Assembly: GCA_903946925.1 (NCBI GenBank)
Contig: CAJAXK010000024.1
Location: forward strand, 1-44,103
Direction: 5' to 3'
DNA from: an uncultured Bacteroidales bacterium
GTDB taxonomy: Bacteria; Bacteroidota; Bacteroidia; Bacteroidales; UBA4417
Length of the DNA stretch: 44,103 nucleotides
Part shown: positions 22,862-30,751 of the stretch, in pieces
Position numbering within the stretch: the stretch's first letter is position 1
Layout of the letters: every line of letters starts with the position of its first letter
The notes under the pieces: generated by a model
What the model was told of the DNA's origin: nothing
Databases searched by the model: none
The model's input: only the letters and a program-made list of their open reading frames with translations
Translations under genes and position numbers: made by a program

Positions 22862-24316
22862 TTAAAACCGCCATTTAACACCGGCTGTAACCGACGAGTA
22901 GTTGTAATCGGGGTTTGTAACTGTTGTAAGTGTTTCGGTGGTTGTTTGCGCAGGGGAAATTGTGGTTAAAAACAAGCCCATTTTTTGATACCGGTACATA
23001 AGCAGAACTTCCAGATGTTGGCCTATATATGGATAAATTGTTGCGCCAAGCCGCATACTTACCGGATAAACAAGGTTATAAACGATGTACGCATTTTTTT
23101 CGTTGTAATTTTTCAGTTCGCCCAACATGGCAAAGGCTTCTACCCAGCCATTTTTGTAAAACCTGCCCCCTACGGTTTGTTCAAAAACTGTACTCGAAGC
23201 GGTTTGATCGTTCAAAAACGTGAAAGCAGTATTTGTGTAAAGATTGGTATTCCCCATTGGATACCAACTAATTGAAGCCCCGATTTGAAATATTTTTTTT
23301 TCGAGTATCCGCGAATGGCTGCCTTTTAATTCCAAGGATATTTTCCCCAAATCTTTAGCAATTGAAAGCGAAAATACATGGTCGAAGTACGAAGTATCGG
23401 ATATATTTATTTGGTAACCGTAGGCATTATAATCGAAAGTGTGCCAGGTATTATCCAATTTGTTGTACCATGCGGTGTCGGTTTTGGTTGTAATTGTTTG
23501 CTCGGCAATAACTTTTTTAGCCTGTATATGCAGGTAATGGATTGAAGGTGAAATTTTTAAACCAGCAACCGGGAAATAGGTACATCCAAGATAATAGGAT
23601 AATTGTTGGTTGCTAAATTCCTGCTCGGCATAATTTGCTTTAATCGGGAACGAATAATAATAGTCATTCTCGAATTGTTGCTCAATAATGGTATCGCACA
23701 CAGCATCCTGCGTAAGATACCCAAAGCTTTTTTTATCGGTAAGGTCAATTTTCGAAAAGCTCAGAAAAACCGAGAGGTTAGGCAAAGGGCGCAAGTTTAC
23801 CCCTAAACTTTGATATGTACGGCTTATTGGGTTGATAAGTTCCTTGTAGTAAGTTGACGAATCGGTTATAACCGCACTGTCGTTCACTTTTCCAGGAAGC
23901 ACAATGCCAGCATCGGCATACATATAATCGAATAAGTGATATGTTTTTTTACTTCCCTTTTGCTGAAACGTTTCGCTACTGCGCCCTGCCCCCTTGCACG
24001 AAAGGTTGTAGTACAAAGCTGCCGTCGAATCGAAAGAATCGAACTTTAGCGCTTTGTGGAAATTTTCGGCAGCGTTGCGGTAATTTTCTTTATAAAAATA
24101 GGCAAAACCAATCCGCAACCGTAAGTATTTATAATCGTAGCCTAACGATATGGCTTGTTTGCCACTGTAAATCAGGCCGTTCCAGTTTCCTGAAAGATAT
24201 TGCTGATAGGTAAGGCTGTCGTAATATTGAAACGACTTTTGCTGGTTTTCCCCACAGTAAGCTGACGGAATAAGTTGAAGTGAAAGTGTTATAAATAGCA
24301 ATAACCTGAATTTCAT
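22862..24316 (-). CDS. TPR-containing outer membrane beta-barrel-like protein
   Basis: 484 aa, not recognised as a named family. Signal peptide (MKFRLLLFITLSLQLIPSAYCG). Residues ~30-115 look like TPR-type helical repeats (RLRIGFAYFYKENYRNAAENFHKALKFD). The rest is rich in alternating, aromatic beta-strands with paired turns (SVFLSFSKIDL, YYLGCTYFPVAG, RFYKNGWVEAFAML) and ends in VTAGVKWRF, a C-terminal aromatic typical of outer membrane barrels. It follows the ECF sigma gene (77 nt gap) on the same strand and may be its target or co-operonic output. The TPR-barrel mix is reminiscent of transport or assembly components, but no function can be given. Confidence 0.65.
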   Translation of the reverse strand: MKFRLLLFITLSLQLIPSAYCGENQQKSFQYYDSLTYQQYLSGNWNGLIYSGKQAISLGYDYKYLRLRIGFAYFYKENYRNAAENFHKALKFDSFDSTAALYYNLSCKGAGRSSETFQQKGSKKTYHLFDYMYADAGIVLPGKVNDSAVITDSSTYYKELINPISRTYQSLGVNLRPLPNLSVFLSFSKIDLTDKKSFGYLTQDAVCDTIIEQQFENDYYYSFPIKANYAEQEFSNQQLSYYLGCTYFPVAGLKISPSIHYLHIQAKKVIAEQTITTKTDTAWYNKLDNTWHTFDYNAYGYQINISDTSYFDHVFSLSIAKDLGKISLELKGSHSRILEKKIFQIGASISWYPMGNTNLYTNTAFTFLNDQTASSTVFEQTVGGRFYKNGWVEAFAMLGELKNYNEKNAYIVYNLVYPVSMRLGATIYPYIGQHLEVLLMYRYQKMGLFLTTISPAQTTTETLTTVTNPDYNYSSVTAGVKWRF

Positions 24317-24393
24317 TCGTAGTTCCGTTTAGTAGTTTGGATGTGGGATTCTGTAGGTAGAAGTTGTTTTATTTTAATATCTGACCAAAGCGT

Positions 24394-24966
24394 TTATTCA
24401 AGAAACTCTTTTATATCGGGATCATTCTCAACTAATTTTTTCAAGGCTTCTTTACAAAGATATTTTTTTGTTTTGGCATAAAATTCCGATTTATATCCCA
24501 TGCTTTCGGCAATTTCTTTTGTCGAGATATCGGTAAGGAATAATTTCAGTATTTTCTGGCAATCCTCGCTCAAATGCTCAAATTGCCTGACAAACGATTG
24601 GTACTTTTCTTCGTATTCGAGGTGTACTTCAATGCCTACTTCAGGCGTGTCGAGGTATCGGGTGAGTTCATCCTGGTTTTTTTGTGTCATCCTTTTACGT
24701 TTAAGCCGTTGAAACCAGATATTTTTACTGATCGAATACATAAACGTGATAAACGAGGAAGTCAACTCGAAATTATCATCTTTTATTTTAACGAGGATTA
24801 CCAACAAGGCTTCCTGAAAAACATCCTCTGCATCTTCCTCCAAACCAGCATTGTTCTTGATAAAATACCGTATTGCCGGAAAAAACTCCTTGTACACATA
24901 GCGAATTATAAAATCACTATTGAGCCTAAGGCCTTCAACAACGGCATAATCGGAATAGTGAATCAT
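24394..24966 (-). CDS. ECF-type RNA polymerase sigma factor
   Basis: 190 aa, sigma-70 family of the ECF size class. Region 2 is visible as EDAEDVFQEALLVILVKI and ITFMYSISKNIWFQRLKRKR; region 4 as LSEDCQKILKLFLTDISTKEIAESMGYKSEFYAKTKKYLCKEAL. No anti-sigma (FecR-like) gene is adjacent, unlike the usual sigma/FecR/SusC units of Bacteroidota. The gene is followed by the TPR/barrel gene. Regulation is unknown; a TAACTTTC stretch 45 nt upstream is only a poor -7 box. Confidence 0.9.
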   Translation of the reverse strand: MIHYSDYAVVEGLRLNSDFIIRYVYKEFFPAIRYFIKNNAGLEEDAEDVFQEALLVILVKIKDDNFELTSSFITFMYSISKNIWFQRLKRKRMTQKNQDELTRYLDTPEVGIEVHLEYEEKYQSFVRQFEHLSEDCQKILKLFLTDISTKEIAESMGYKSEFYAKTKKYLCKEALKKLVENDPDIKEFLE

Positions 24967-25253
24967 TTCCTCTGCTAAGGTTTATGTACTAAACGGAAAG
25001 TTAAGCCTGAAACAGAAATGCAAATTGAATTAAAGTAGTATTTCTTTGTCCGCTGCTTCAGGTTTTGGTGGTTTTTGGGGTGTGAAGATATAGAATATTT
25101 TTAAACAACAAACTAAAAACAAGCAATTTTGAACCTCAAATAGTTAGGTTGCTTATTAACAGATTCTTAAAAACTACTTTATTGAAAGATTGTGAGCCAA
25201 CAAAATCCGAAAAGCTACTTTTATGGTTGAGTCCGTTCCGAAAAGTCTTTTTT

Positions 25254-25347
25254 CGCCACAAAGCCACTAAACCACTAAGTTTCGCCAAGTCTATAACTTT
25301 GAATAACAATACTTTGTGAACTTTGAAGTCATTGTGACTTGGTGGCG
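25254..25347. repeat. Imperfect palindromic intergenic repeat (CGCCACNAAG type)
   Basis: In the 515 bp gap 24967-25481, the arms CGCCACAAAGCCACTAA and (complement) CGCCACCAAGTCACAATG pair imperfectly; the centre carries TTCGCCAAG and CTTTGTGAACTTTGAAG motifs. It resembles the widespread 'CGCCACGAAGGCACGAAG' kind of intergenic repeat (memory). The remainder of the gap is AT-rich with no gene; the promoter at 25458 follows. Confidence 0.65.
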
Positions 25348-25457
25348 TTTCTTCATTTTTAGGATATCAGAGAGGACTCAAGGTTATTTGTTTTAATTAT
25401 TTTGTTAAAAATGCCGAACAACACACTGCCAACGCAACTTTATGACGGCATTTTTGT

Positions 25458-25465
25458 TATCTTTG
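25458..25465 (+). promoter_or_regulatory. -7 box of the T9SS-sorted protein gene
   Basis: TATCTTTG, a full match to TAnnTTTG, ending 16 nt before the ATG at 25482. The -33 element is weak. Confidence 0.5.
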
Positions 25466-25481
25466 CTAAAAAATAACCTCT

Positions 25482-26525
25482 ATGAACAAGATACATTTAC
25501 TATTGATTTCAACGTTTTTTGTTGCTTCAAGTGCGTTTGCGCAGTTTGCCCTCACATATAAAAACAATGCGCCTTTGGTTGGCGACTCTATACGCACCCA
25601 ATCAATTGAAAACATTTCACCAGGCGGCGATGGGCTTGATCAGGTTTGGGATTTTTCGAAAATCCAGTTTACCAACGAAAAAGCAACCAGCTTTCTAACA
25701 CAAAACCCATCTAAACTTATTGATGGTATTGGCAGCCACAACGCTACCCTGAACGATAAAGCTTATGAGTACGTTTACAATATTGGAGAAGACAAATCGG
25801 AAATTGTTGGGCTTATGACCAATGGCCTTACTGTTGTGTTTTCTGATCCCATTCTTAAAATAAAGTATCCAGTTGCGTTCGGGACTTATTTTACCGATGG
25901 GTTTACTGGCAACGGAGCCGATTTATACAAATCGAACGTGGCCGTAAGCGGCACCAATTCGTTTAAAGCCGATGGATACGGAACATTGAAACTTCGGGAT
26001 AAAACATTGAACAATGTTTTGCGCGTGAAAATTGAGGAAAACAAGATACAACTAAACCCTTGCAGCGTTTACGAAATGAAAACCACAACCTATTTCTGGT
26101 ATGCCCCAACATACCGCTATCCGGTAATGGGAACAACAACGCGCGAGGTAAAGTCGAGTACAAAAAACACCGAAGTCACCCAAACATCGTTTATTAACGA
26201 GAAGCTAATAAACTCAAGTAGTTTGGTTACCGGTTTGGATAAAAAAGAAGCAATTCCCGATGAAATTTCGTTGTCGCTATATCCTAACCCATTTATCGAA
26301 AAACTCAATTATAGTTATTTCCTGCCAAAACAAATGCCAGTAACCATTGAATTGATTGACATTACAGGCAAAACCATAATTGAACTTGTTAAGGAGCAAA
26401 TTCAGCCGGAAGGTTTCCATAGCGGAAATATTGATGCCCTGAAAAATCATTTGGAAAGAGGGATGTACTCGTTTAGGATTAAATGCGGCGATAGCGTAAT
26501 TGTAAGCAAAGCCGTAAAAATGTGA
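25482..26525 (+). CDS. Secreted protein with type IX secretion sorting domain
   Basis: 347 aa. A signal peptide (cleavage near AFAQ, residue 21) and a C-terminal T9SS sorting domain (SLYPNPFIEKLNYSYF, ITGKTIIEL, ERGMYSFRIKCGDSVIVSKAVKM) mark it for export through the Por machinery and probable surface anchoring. The middle (residues 25-260) has no recognised domain; it is beta-rich and begins VGDSIRTQSIENISPGGDG, a pattern seen in other uncharacterised Bacteroidota secreted proteins. Function unknown. Ends before a strong bidirectional terminator. Confidence 0.85.
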   Translation: MNKIHLLLISTFFVASSAFAQFALTYKNNAPLVGDSIRTQSIENISPGGDGLDQVWDFSKIQFTNEKATSFLTQNPSKLIDGIGSHNATLNDKAYEYVYNIGEDKSEIVGLMTNGLTVVFSDPILKIKYPVAFGTYFTDGFTGNGADLYKSNVAVSGTNSFKADGYGTLKLRDKTLNNVLRVKIEENKIQLNPCSVYEMKTTTYFWYAPTYRYPVMGTTTREVKSSTKNTEVTQTSFINEKLINSSSLVTGLDKKEAIPDEISLSLYPNPFIEKLNYSYFLPKQMPVTIELIDITGKTIIELVKEQIQPEGFHSGNIDALKNHLERGMYSFRIKCGDSVIVSKAVKM

Positions 26526-26576
26526 AAGGATTATAAATGTTTGTTTTACAATAGCATACATTAATATTATAAATGT

Positions 26577-26613
26577 AAAAAGGACAAAAAAGATTAACTT
26601 TTTTGTCCTTTTT
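26577..26613. terminator. Bidirectional intrinsic terminator
   Basis: Perfect 16 bp stem AAAAAGGACAAAAAAG / CTTTTTTGTCCTTTTT with a 5 nt ATTAA loop, between converging genes (stop at 26525 plus, stop at 26639 minus). A/T runs on both ends provide U tracts in both directions. Confidence 0.9.
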
Positions 26614-26638
26614 GCTTTTTCTGAAAGTAAGCGGGAAA

Positions 26639-27223
26639 TTATTTTTCAACAATAAACTTATCTTCTTTCATTTTTAACACTACTTCTTTTGCCACATCGT
26701 TAATAAGCTTATCGAGTTTTTTAGGGTTTGTTGATGCGGTTACCCCCGACCATAATAGCTTTTCGTTACTTACCGAAAAGAAATTGGTTGAAACAATATA
26801 ATCCATATCGGTTGCGTAAGCGCCTGCGTTAACATAATCGCCAAAATAATAAATGCCATTTTTCTGATACGCTTGGTTATGGCCTCCCTGAACAAAAGTA
26901 CTCTTGGCCTTGGTTGTGAGTAGCCTCATAACCAGCAAAGCATCAAAACCTTGAGCTTTTATCATATTCTTCACCTTCAGTGTATCGTCGCCCAATTGTG
27001 TACTCGAAAACATTGGGTAAGAGGCTTGAAGGGATTTGTTGTTCGAAACAATCAGATCTTCAGCCGCTCTACGGGCTTGTTCGTCCTTTGCCAATACCAC
27101 TACCAAAACTTTTTTATATTTATCGGGTGTATATGTTTCACCTGGTGCTGTCCAGCTATTAACAATGGATGTGGAGCTGCAACTGGCAGCAAGAATGCAT
27201 AATGCAAAGAAAAGTTTTTTCAT
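26639..27223 (-). CDS. Lipoprotein of unknown function
   Basis: 194 aa from the ATG at 27223 (MKKLFFALCILAASCSS); the track's 35-residue extension is rejected. Signal peptidase II-type N-terminus with Cys15 after LAAS. The body has a DUF4136-like flavour (IVNSWTAPGETYTP, YKKVLVVVLAKDEQARRAAEDLI, DTLKVKNMIKAQGFDALLVMRL, SNEKLLWSGVTAST), a fold found in several Bacteroidota lipoproteins; the subfamily is not certain. Likely outer membrane anchored. A minus-strand TAATTTTG at 27296-27289 could be its -7 box. Confidence 0.75.
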   Translation of the reverse strand: MKKLFFALCILAASCSSTSIVNSWTAPGETYTPDKYKKVLVVVLAKDEQARRAAEDLIVSNNKSLQASYPMFSSTQLGDDTLKVKNMIKAQGFDALLVMRLLTTKAKSTFVQGGHNQAYQKNGIYYFGDYVNAGAYATDMDYIVSTNFFSVSNEKLLWSGVTASTNPKKLDKLINDVAKEVVLKMKEDKFIVEK

Positions 27224-27447
27224 TTTTGTAATTCGATTAGTTAAGAGTGGAGGATTTACGAAACCACAAACGCAGGTTTCGGTGGCAACAAAATTATGTA
27301 AAATAAACGTATCTGGCTGGTTTTTCATTGCCGCACACCGGAGGAAGTTACAATCACGTTTTGTAAAAGGTATTTTCAGAAAAGTGATGCACTATATTGA
27401 AGGGAAAGCATTAAAAGAGAGATAAAAACACCAAACACAACTCTATC

Positions 27448-28443
27448 CTACGGCTGGAAGCAATCATCAAAATCAATTTTTAACAACTTAGCGCGACGCA
27501 ATAACCAGCCGTTAAGTATGCTTTCGGAAGAAATAAAAGCAGAATTATCATTTTTCAAAAATATGCCTTCCGTTTGCCCCACATGCAAAACCGAACCTAA
27601 ACTTAACTTTTTCCAATGCTCATTAACAGAAAACCCTCTGTTGTTCGCAGTGTTTGCCGTTAGCAACCAGACAAATGAGGTATATATTTTCCTTCCTGTG
27701 TTTTTATAGCCCAACAGAACAATATTGCCATTTTTGTGGATTGATGCATCGGTTATAAGCCCATCGGCATAAAACTGGCTTACAAAATGGGCTTCATAAG
27801 TGCCGGAATCGGAAGGAAGGGAATAGAGTTTGGTTTTATTATCTGACCAGTTTTTGGTAAAAAGATAAATCGAATCGTTGAAGCACAAGAATGCCTCGCA
27901 ATCAAAATTATTGTTATTGAAGTTGGGTGCAAAATCTTTTTGATCTGGATAATAGAACTTTATAAATTGGGCGTCAGCTTGGGTAATTGAGGTTTGGCGC
28001 AGTTCCCCTTTACTGATTTTTAAGATTTGAAGGTTTGTGCGATTCCCAGAATTATTGCCAAAATCGCCAATGTAAATATTATACTCGTCCTGGGCCATAC
28101 TTTCCCAATCGCAATTTGGGGCATTAATTATTTTTACCGTCCTCAAAACCTGCCCGTTAACGGTGTCGATCTGATATATTTCGGCAGGATTCCCGCCATC
28201 GTTAAACGTCCATAAAAGCCCATCAAACATCAGCAAACCAGAAGTTTCTTTTAATCCGGCAGGGAGTTTTGTTATTAAACTTGGCTTTATTTTTGCTTTT
28301 TTGCAAATTCCCGTTGAATGGAAAACACTGTCGTTTTTAGTTTGAAGGTTTGTAACTGTATCGTTTTCAATATTTTGTGCTATGCCGTAAAAACTTAAAA
28401 ACACAAACTTTACAACAATAAACAACCGAACCATTTTTTTCAT
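27448..28443 (-). CDS. Exported beta-propeller-like protein of unknown function
   Basis: 331 aa from ATG at 28443 (MKKMVRLFIVVKFVFLSFYGIAQ, signal peptide). The track start at 28548 lies before this signal peptide and is not supported. Repeated motifs such as LLMFDGLLWTFNDGGNPAEIYQID, CDWESMAQDEYNIYIGDFGNN and CEAFLCFNDSIYLFTKNW suggest a propeller as in SdiA-regulated or phytase-like exported proteins; the DWE and DGGN motifs are shared with that kind. No catalytic site can be pointed to. Lies between the lipoprotein and the BamA-like gene, all on the minus strand. Confidence 0.7.
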   Translation of the reverse strand: MKKMVRLFIVVKFVFLSFYGIAQNIENDTVTNLQTKNDSVFHSTGICKKAKIKPSLITKLPAGLKETSGLLMFDGLLWTFNDGGNPAEIYQIDTVNGQVLRTVKIINAPNCDWESMAQDEYNIYIGDFGNNSGNRTNLQILKISKGELRQTSITQADAQFIKFYYPDQKDFAPNFNNNNFDCEAFLCFNDSIYLFTKNWSDNKTKLYSLPSDSGTYEAHFVSQFYADGLITDASIHKNGNIVLLGYKNTGRKIYTSFVWLLTANTANNRGFSVNEHWKKLSLGSVLHVGQTEGIFLKNDNSAFISSESILNGWLLRRAKLLKIDFDDCFQP

Positions 28444-28593
28444 AATTGAGCAGAAACCATAAGGGGCAAGAAAGCCAAAGCCAAGAGTTGCCTCAAAAAC
28501 AATCCTATTCAAACATTTAAAAATACAATTCGCTAACTCTTTGTACATGATCGGCGTTTGGAGAAATAAGTATCAATTGATGTTTCCATCTTT

Positions 28594-30426
28594 TTATCTG
28601 AATTCCAAAAATTCGGGTTTTCCGATAACAAAATCAATAAATCCAAAATCGGTAGTCCTCACCGGATTTGCTTTCAGCACATTATTTCCTTTGCCCGGAA
28701 TGGTAGGATAAAATGCGAAAGAAAGTTGAAAATACCGTATCACCAAAAAATCATTTTTTATCAGTACGCCCATTCCAATTTGTGGGTACATCCTACTGTG
28801 GCTGAACCCATTGGCTTCGTTTCCTAACATACCCAAGGCAAGGTTAAGGTAAGGCCCAAACCTGAAACCAATTAAATTCCAAGGTGCATACGTTTGGGTT
28901 TGGAAAAGGAGCAAAAAACGGCTGGTGCCGGATAACACATCGCTGTTGAATCCATTGAGGCCGTATCCATCGTTCAGCGAAAGCCTGATAAAAGGAGTCC
29001 GACGATAACCAATGGTAAGTTCGGGTTTAACAAACTGCCTGATTTTCCATCGTGAGATAGAAAACAAAGGTGAAAAATAGCTGACACCTGCTTTCAGAAT
29101 CCCATCCGTTCGGTACGATGCGTTGATAAAAGTACCATATTCGATGCTCGTGCCTATATACCCAAGGTTGAAAAAATTGCCCCACGAATAGCGAAGGCCC
29201 CAATACCAACGTCCTTGGTTTTTCACCTGGTATCCAAACACCAATCCATAAGCAAGACCCACAGGCACATCTTCGGTTGTGCCAAACCTGTAGATATAAG
29301 TTTGCTTCACATACTTACGGCTCGATATGCCAACGCCTCCCAATACGGCCAATTCGTTGGTATAATAGTCTAAAAGTTCAGGCTGTTCCAAAGGTTTTTG
29401 CAGATAATTTAACCCGACTACCCTTCCCGATAAAATCAGCTTTGTGGTCCTGGCAGTTGCCGAACCGCCTTTAAAAAGTTTAACAGCTACCGCCGCCCAG
29501 TAATCCTGGTAATTTGATTTAGAAAGAAGGTTTAGGCGCGTGGTGTCATTTTTGTAAACCCAAGCTGGGATAAGCTGTTGAGCGAAAGAAACACCACTTG
29601 CCCATTGTGCCAAAGGCGAAAAAAAAGGCCTCTCGAAACTAATCCCTTTGCTGTAATTCCGATTCTCATTAATGGAGTAGAAAACACGGGCACTAATATA
29701 TGTGTTCTTAAAATTTGGCACTAAGTAATACGCTGAAAAAGCATTCTGCCCATTTGTATAATTTTGTTTAAAAGTATTTGAAAACGTGTGCCCCAAGCCG
29801 GCAAGGTTCTTATCGCTAAGCGAAATTGTTGCCGAACTTTTGCTAAGGGCAAAATCGCCGCCAATACTCCATAAATCGAGAACCCTTATCGTAATATCAA
29901 CCGAATCGGAATTTGCCGAACTATAGGCAACGCCCACTTTAATATCCTGCACATACTTTTGGCTGCGTATTAAACGTTCCGATTCTTTCACCATCAGCGA
30001 ATCGAACATATCATTTTTATGGATAAGCAAATGGTTGCGGATGGTGGTTTGCAACGACTTAACATGCAGGGCATTACCAGATTTTTCGAGAGTGCTCCTT
30101 GGCCTCGAAGCAGTGTCGGATACTAGAAAGCCAAATGGATCGAGTGAAACTATGTTTATTTTCCTGATAATTTTATTTTCAAAACCTGCATAGCTTTCCC
30201 CAATTTGCAGGTTTTGCATTAAAGGCTCTTTTTGGGGATGTTCTTGCACAGGTTTTAAAACCAAACCATAAAGTAAGTTTGTGAATTTTCGTTTCGAAGA
30301 ATAATTTTCAATTTTCCTGTAAACCCCTGATTCATTTGTACTGTCGGTTTTCTCCTGCGCAACCACATGACCGCTTTCGCACACAAGCAGTATCAGTATC
30401 ATGACGACAGAACAGCAAAATTTCAT
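28594..30426 (-). CDS. BamA/TamA-like outer membrane protein
   Basis: 610 aa with a signal peptide (cleavage near VVAQ, residue 24). Residues ~80-200 hold POTRA-like sequence: NALHVKSLQTTIRNHLLIHKNDMFD and SERLIRSQKYVQDIKVGV, followed by VDITIRVLDLWSI. The remainder is a surface-antigen type beta-barrel with frequent aromatic strands. It has fewer POTRA domains than BamA (five), so it is a TamA/BamA relative rather than the essential assembly factor. Partners are not encoded nearby. Likely role in outer membrane protein assembly or secretion, by family inference only. Confidence 0.82.
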   Translation of the reverse strand: MKFCCSVVMILILLVCESGHVVAQEKTDSTNESGVYRKIENYSSKRKFTNLLYGLVLKPVQEHPQKEPLMQNLQIGESYAGFENKIIRKINIVSLDPFGFLVSDTASRPRSTLEKSGNALHVKSLQTTIRNHLLIHKNDMFDSLMVKESERLIRSQKYVQDIKVGVAYSSANSDSVDITIRVLDLWSIGGDFALSKSSATISLSDKNLAGLGHTFSNTFKQNYTNGQNAFSAYYLVPNFKNTYISARVFYSINENRNYSKGISFERPFFSPLAQWASGVSFAQQLIPAWVYKNDTTRLNLLSKSNYQDYWAAVAVKLFKGGSATARTTKLILSGRVVGLNYLQKPLEQPELLDYYTNELAVLGGVGISSRKYVKQTYIYRFGTTEDVPVGLAYGLVFGYQVKNQGRWYWGLRYSWGNFFNLGYIGTSIEYGTFINASYRTDGILKAGVSYFSPLFSISRWKIRQFVKPELTIGYRRTPFIRLSLNDGYGLNGFNSDVLSGTSRFLLLFQTQTYAPWNLIGFRFGPYLNLALGMLGNEANGFSHSRMYPQIGMGVLIKNDFLVIRYFQLSFAFYPTIPGKGNNVLKANPVRTTDFGFIDFVIGKPEFLEFR

Positions 30427-30751
30427 TCTTAAAAAAGTGAAGGAAAGTAACAGGAAAGTATAAGTGTTTGGTCAACAACACGATCGCACAAAAATATACA
30501 TTTTTTCGACATGCCGGGTTTTGCATTTTAACCCACGACTACCAATAAAAGCAAACATAATGTGGGCGCCTTTCGTGTAAGGTCTCATTTTTACAGCCTT
30601 AAAACCGCTGAATCGTTACTATTCCAAACTGGAAGTTATAACTGAAACAACGCCGTTCGCCAGGCAATATATTTTTATTCGCTATAATAACAGGATAACC
30701 AAGAAAGCCAGATTTCTACAGTTCATCTTTCATCTTTCAAATAACAAATAA
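30427..30751. other. Gene-free gap
   Basis: About 325 bp, AT-rich. Holds a short GTTCATCTTTCATCTTTC repeat near 30720 just downstream of the T9SS gene's stop codon and a TATACTTTCC that resembles a -7 box upstream of the BamA-like gene. No ORF, RNA or clear terminator seen. Confidence 0.5.
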
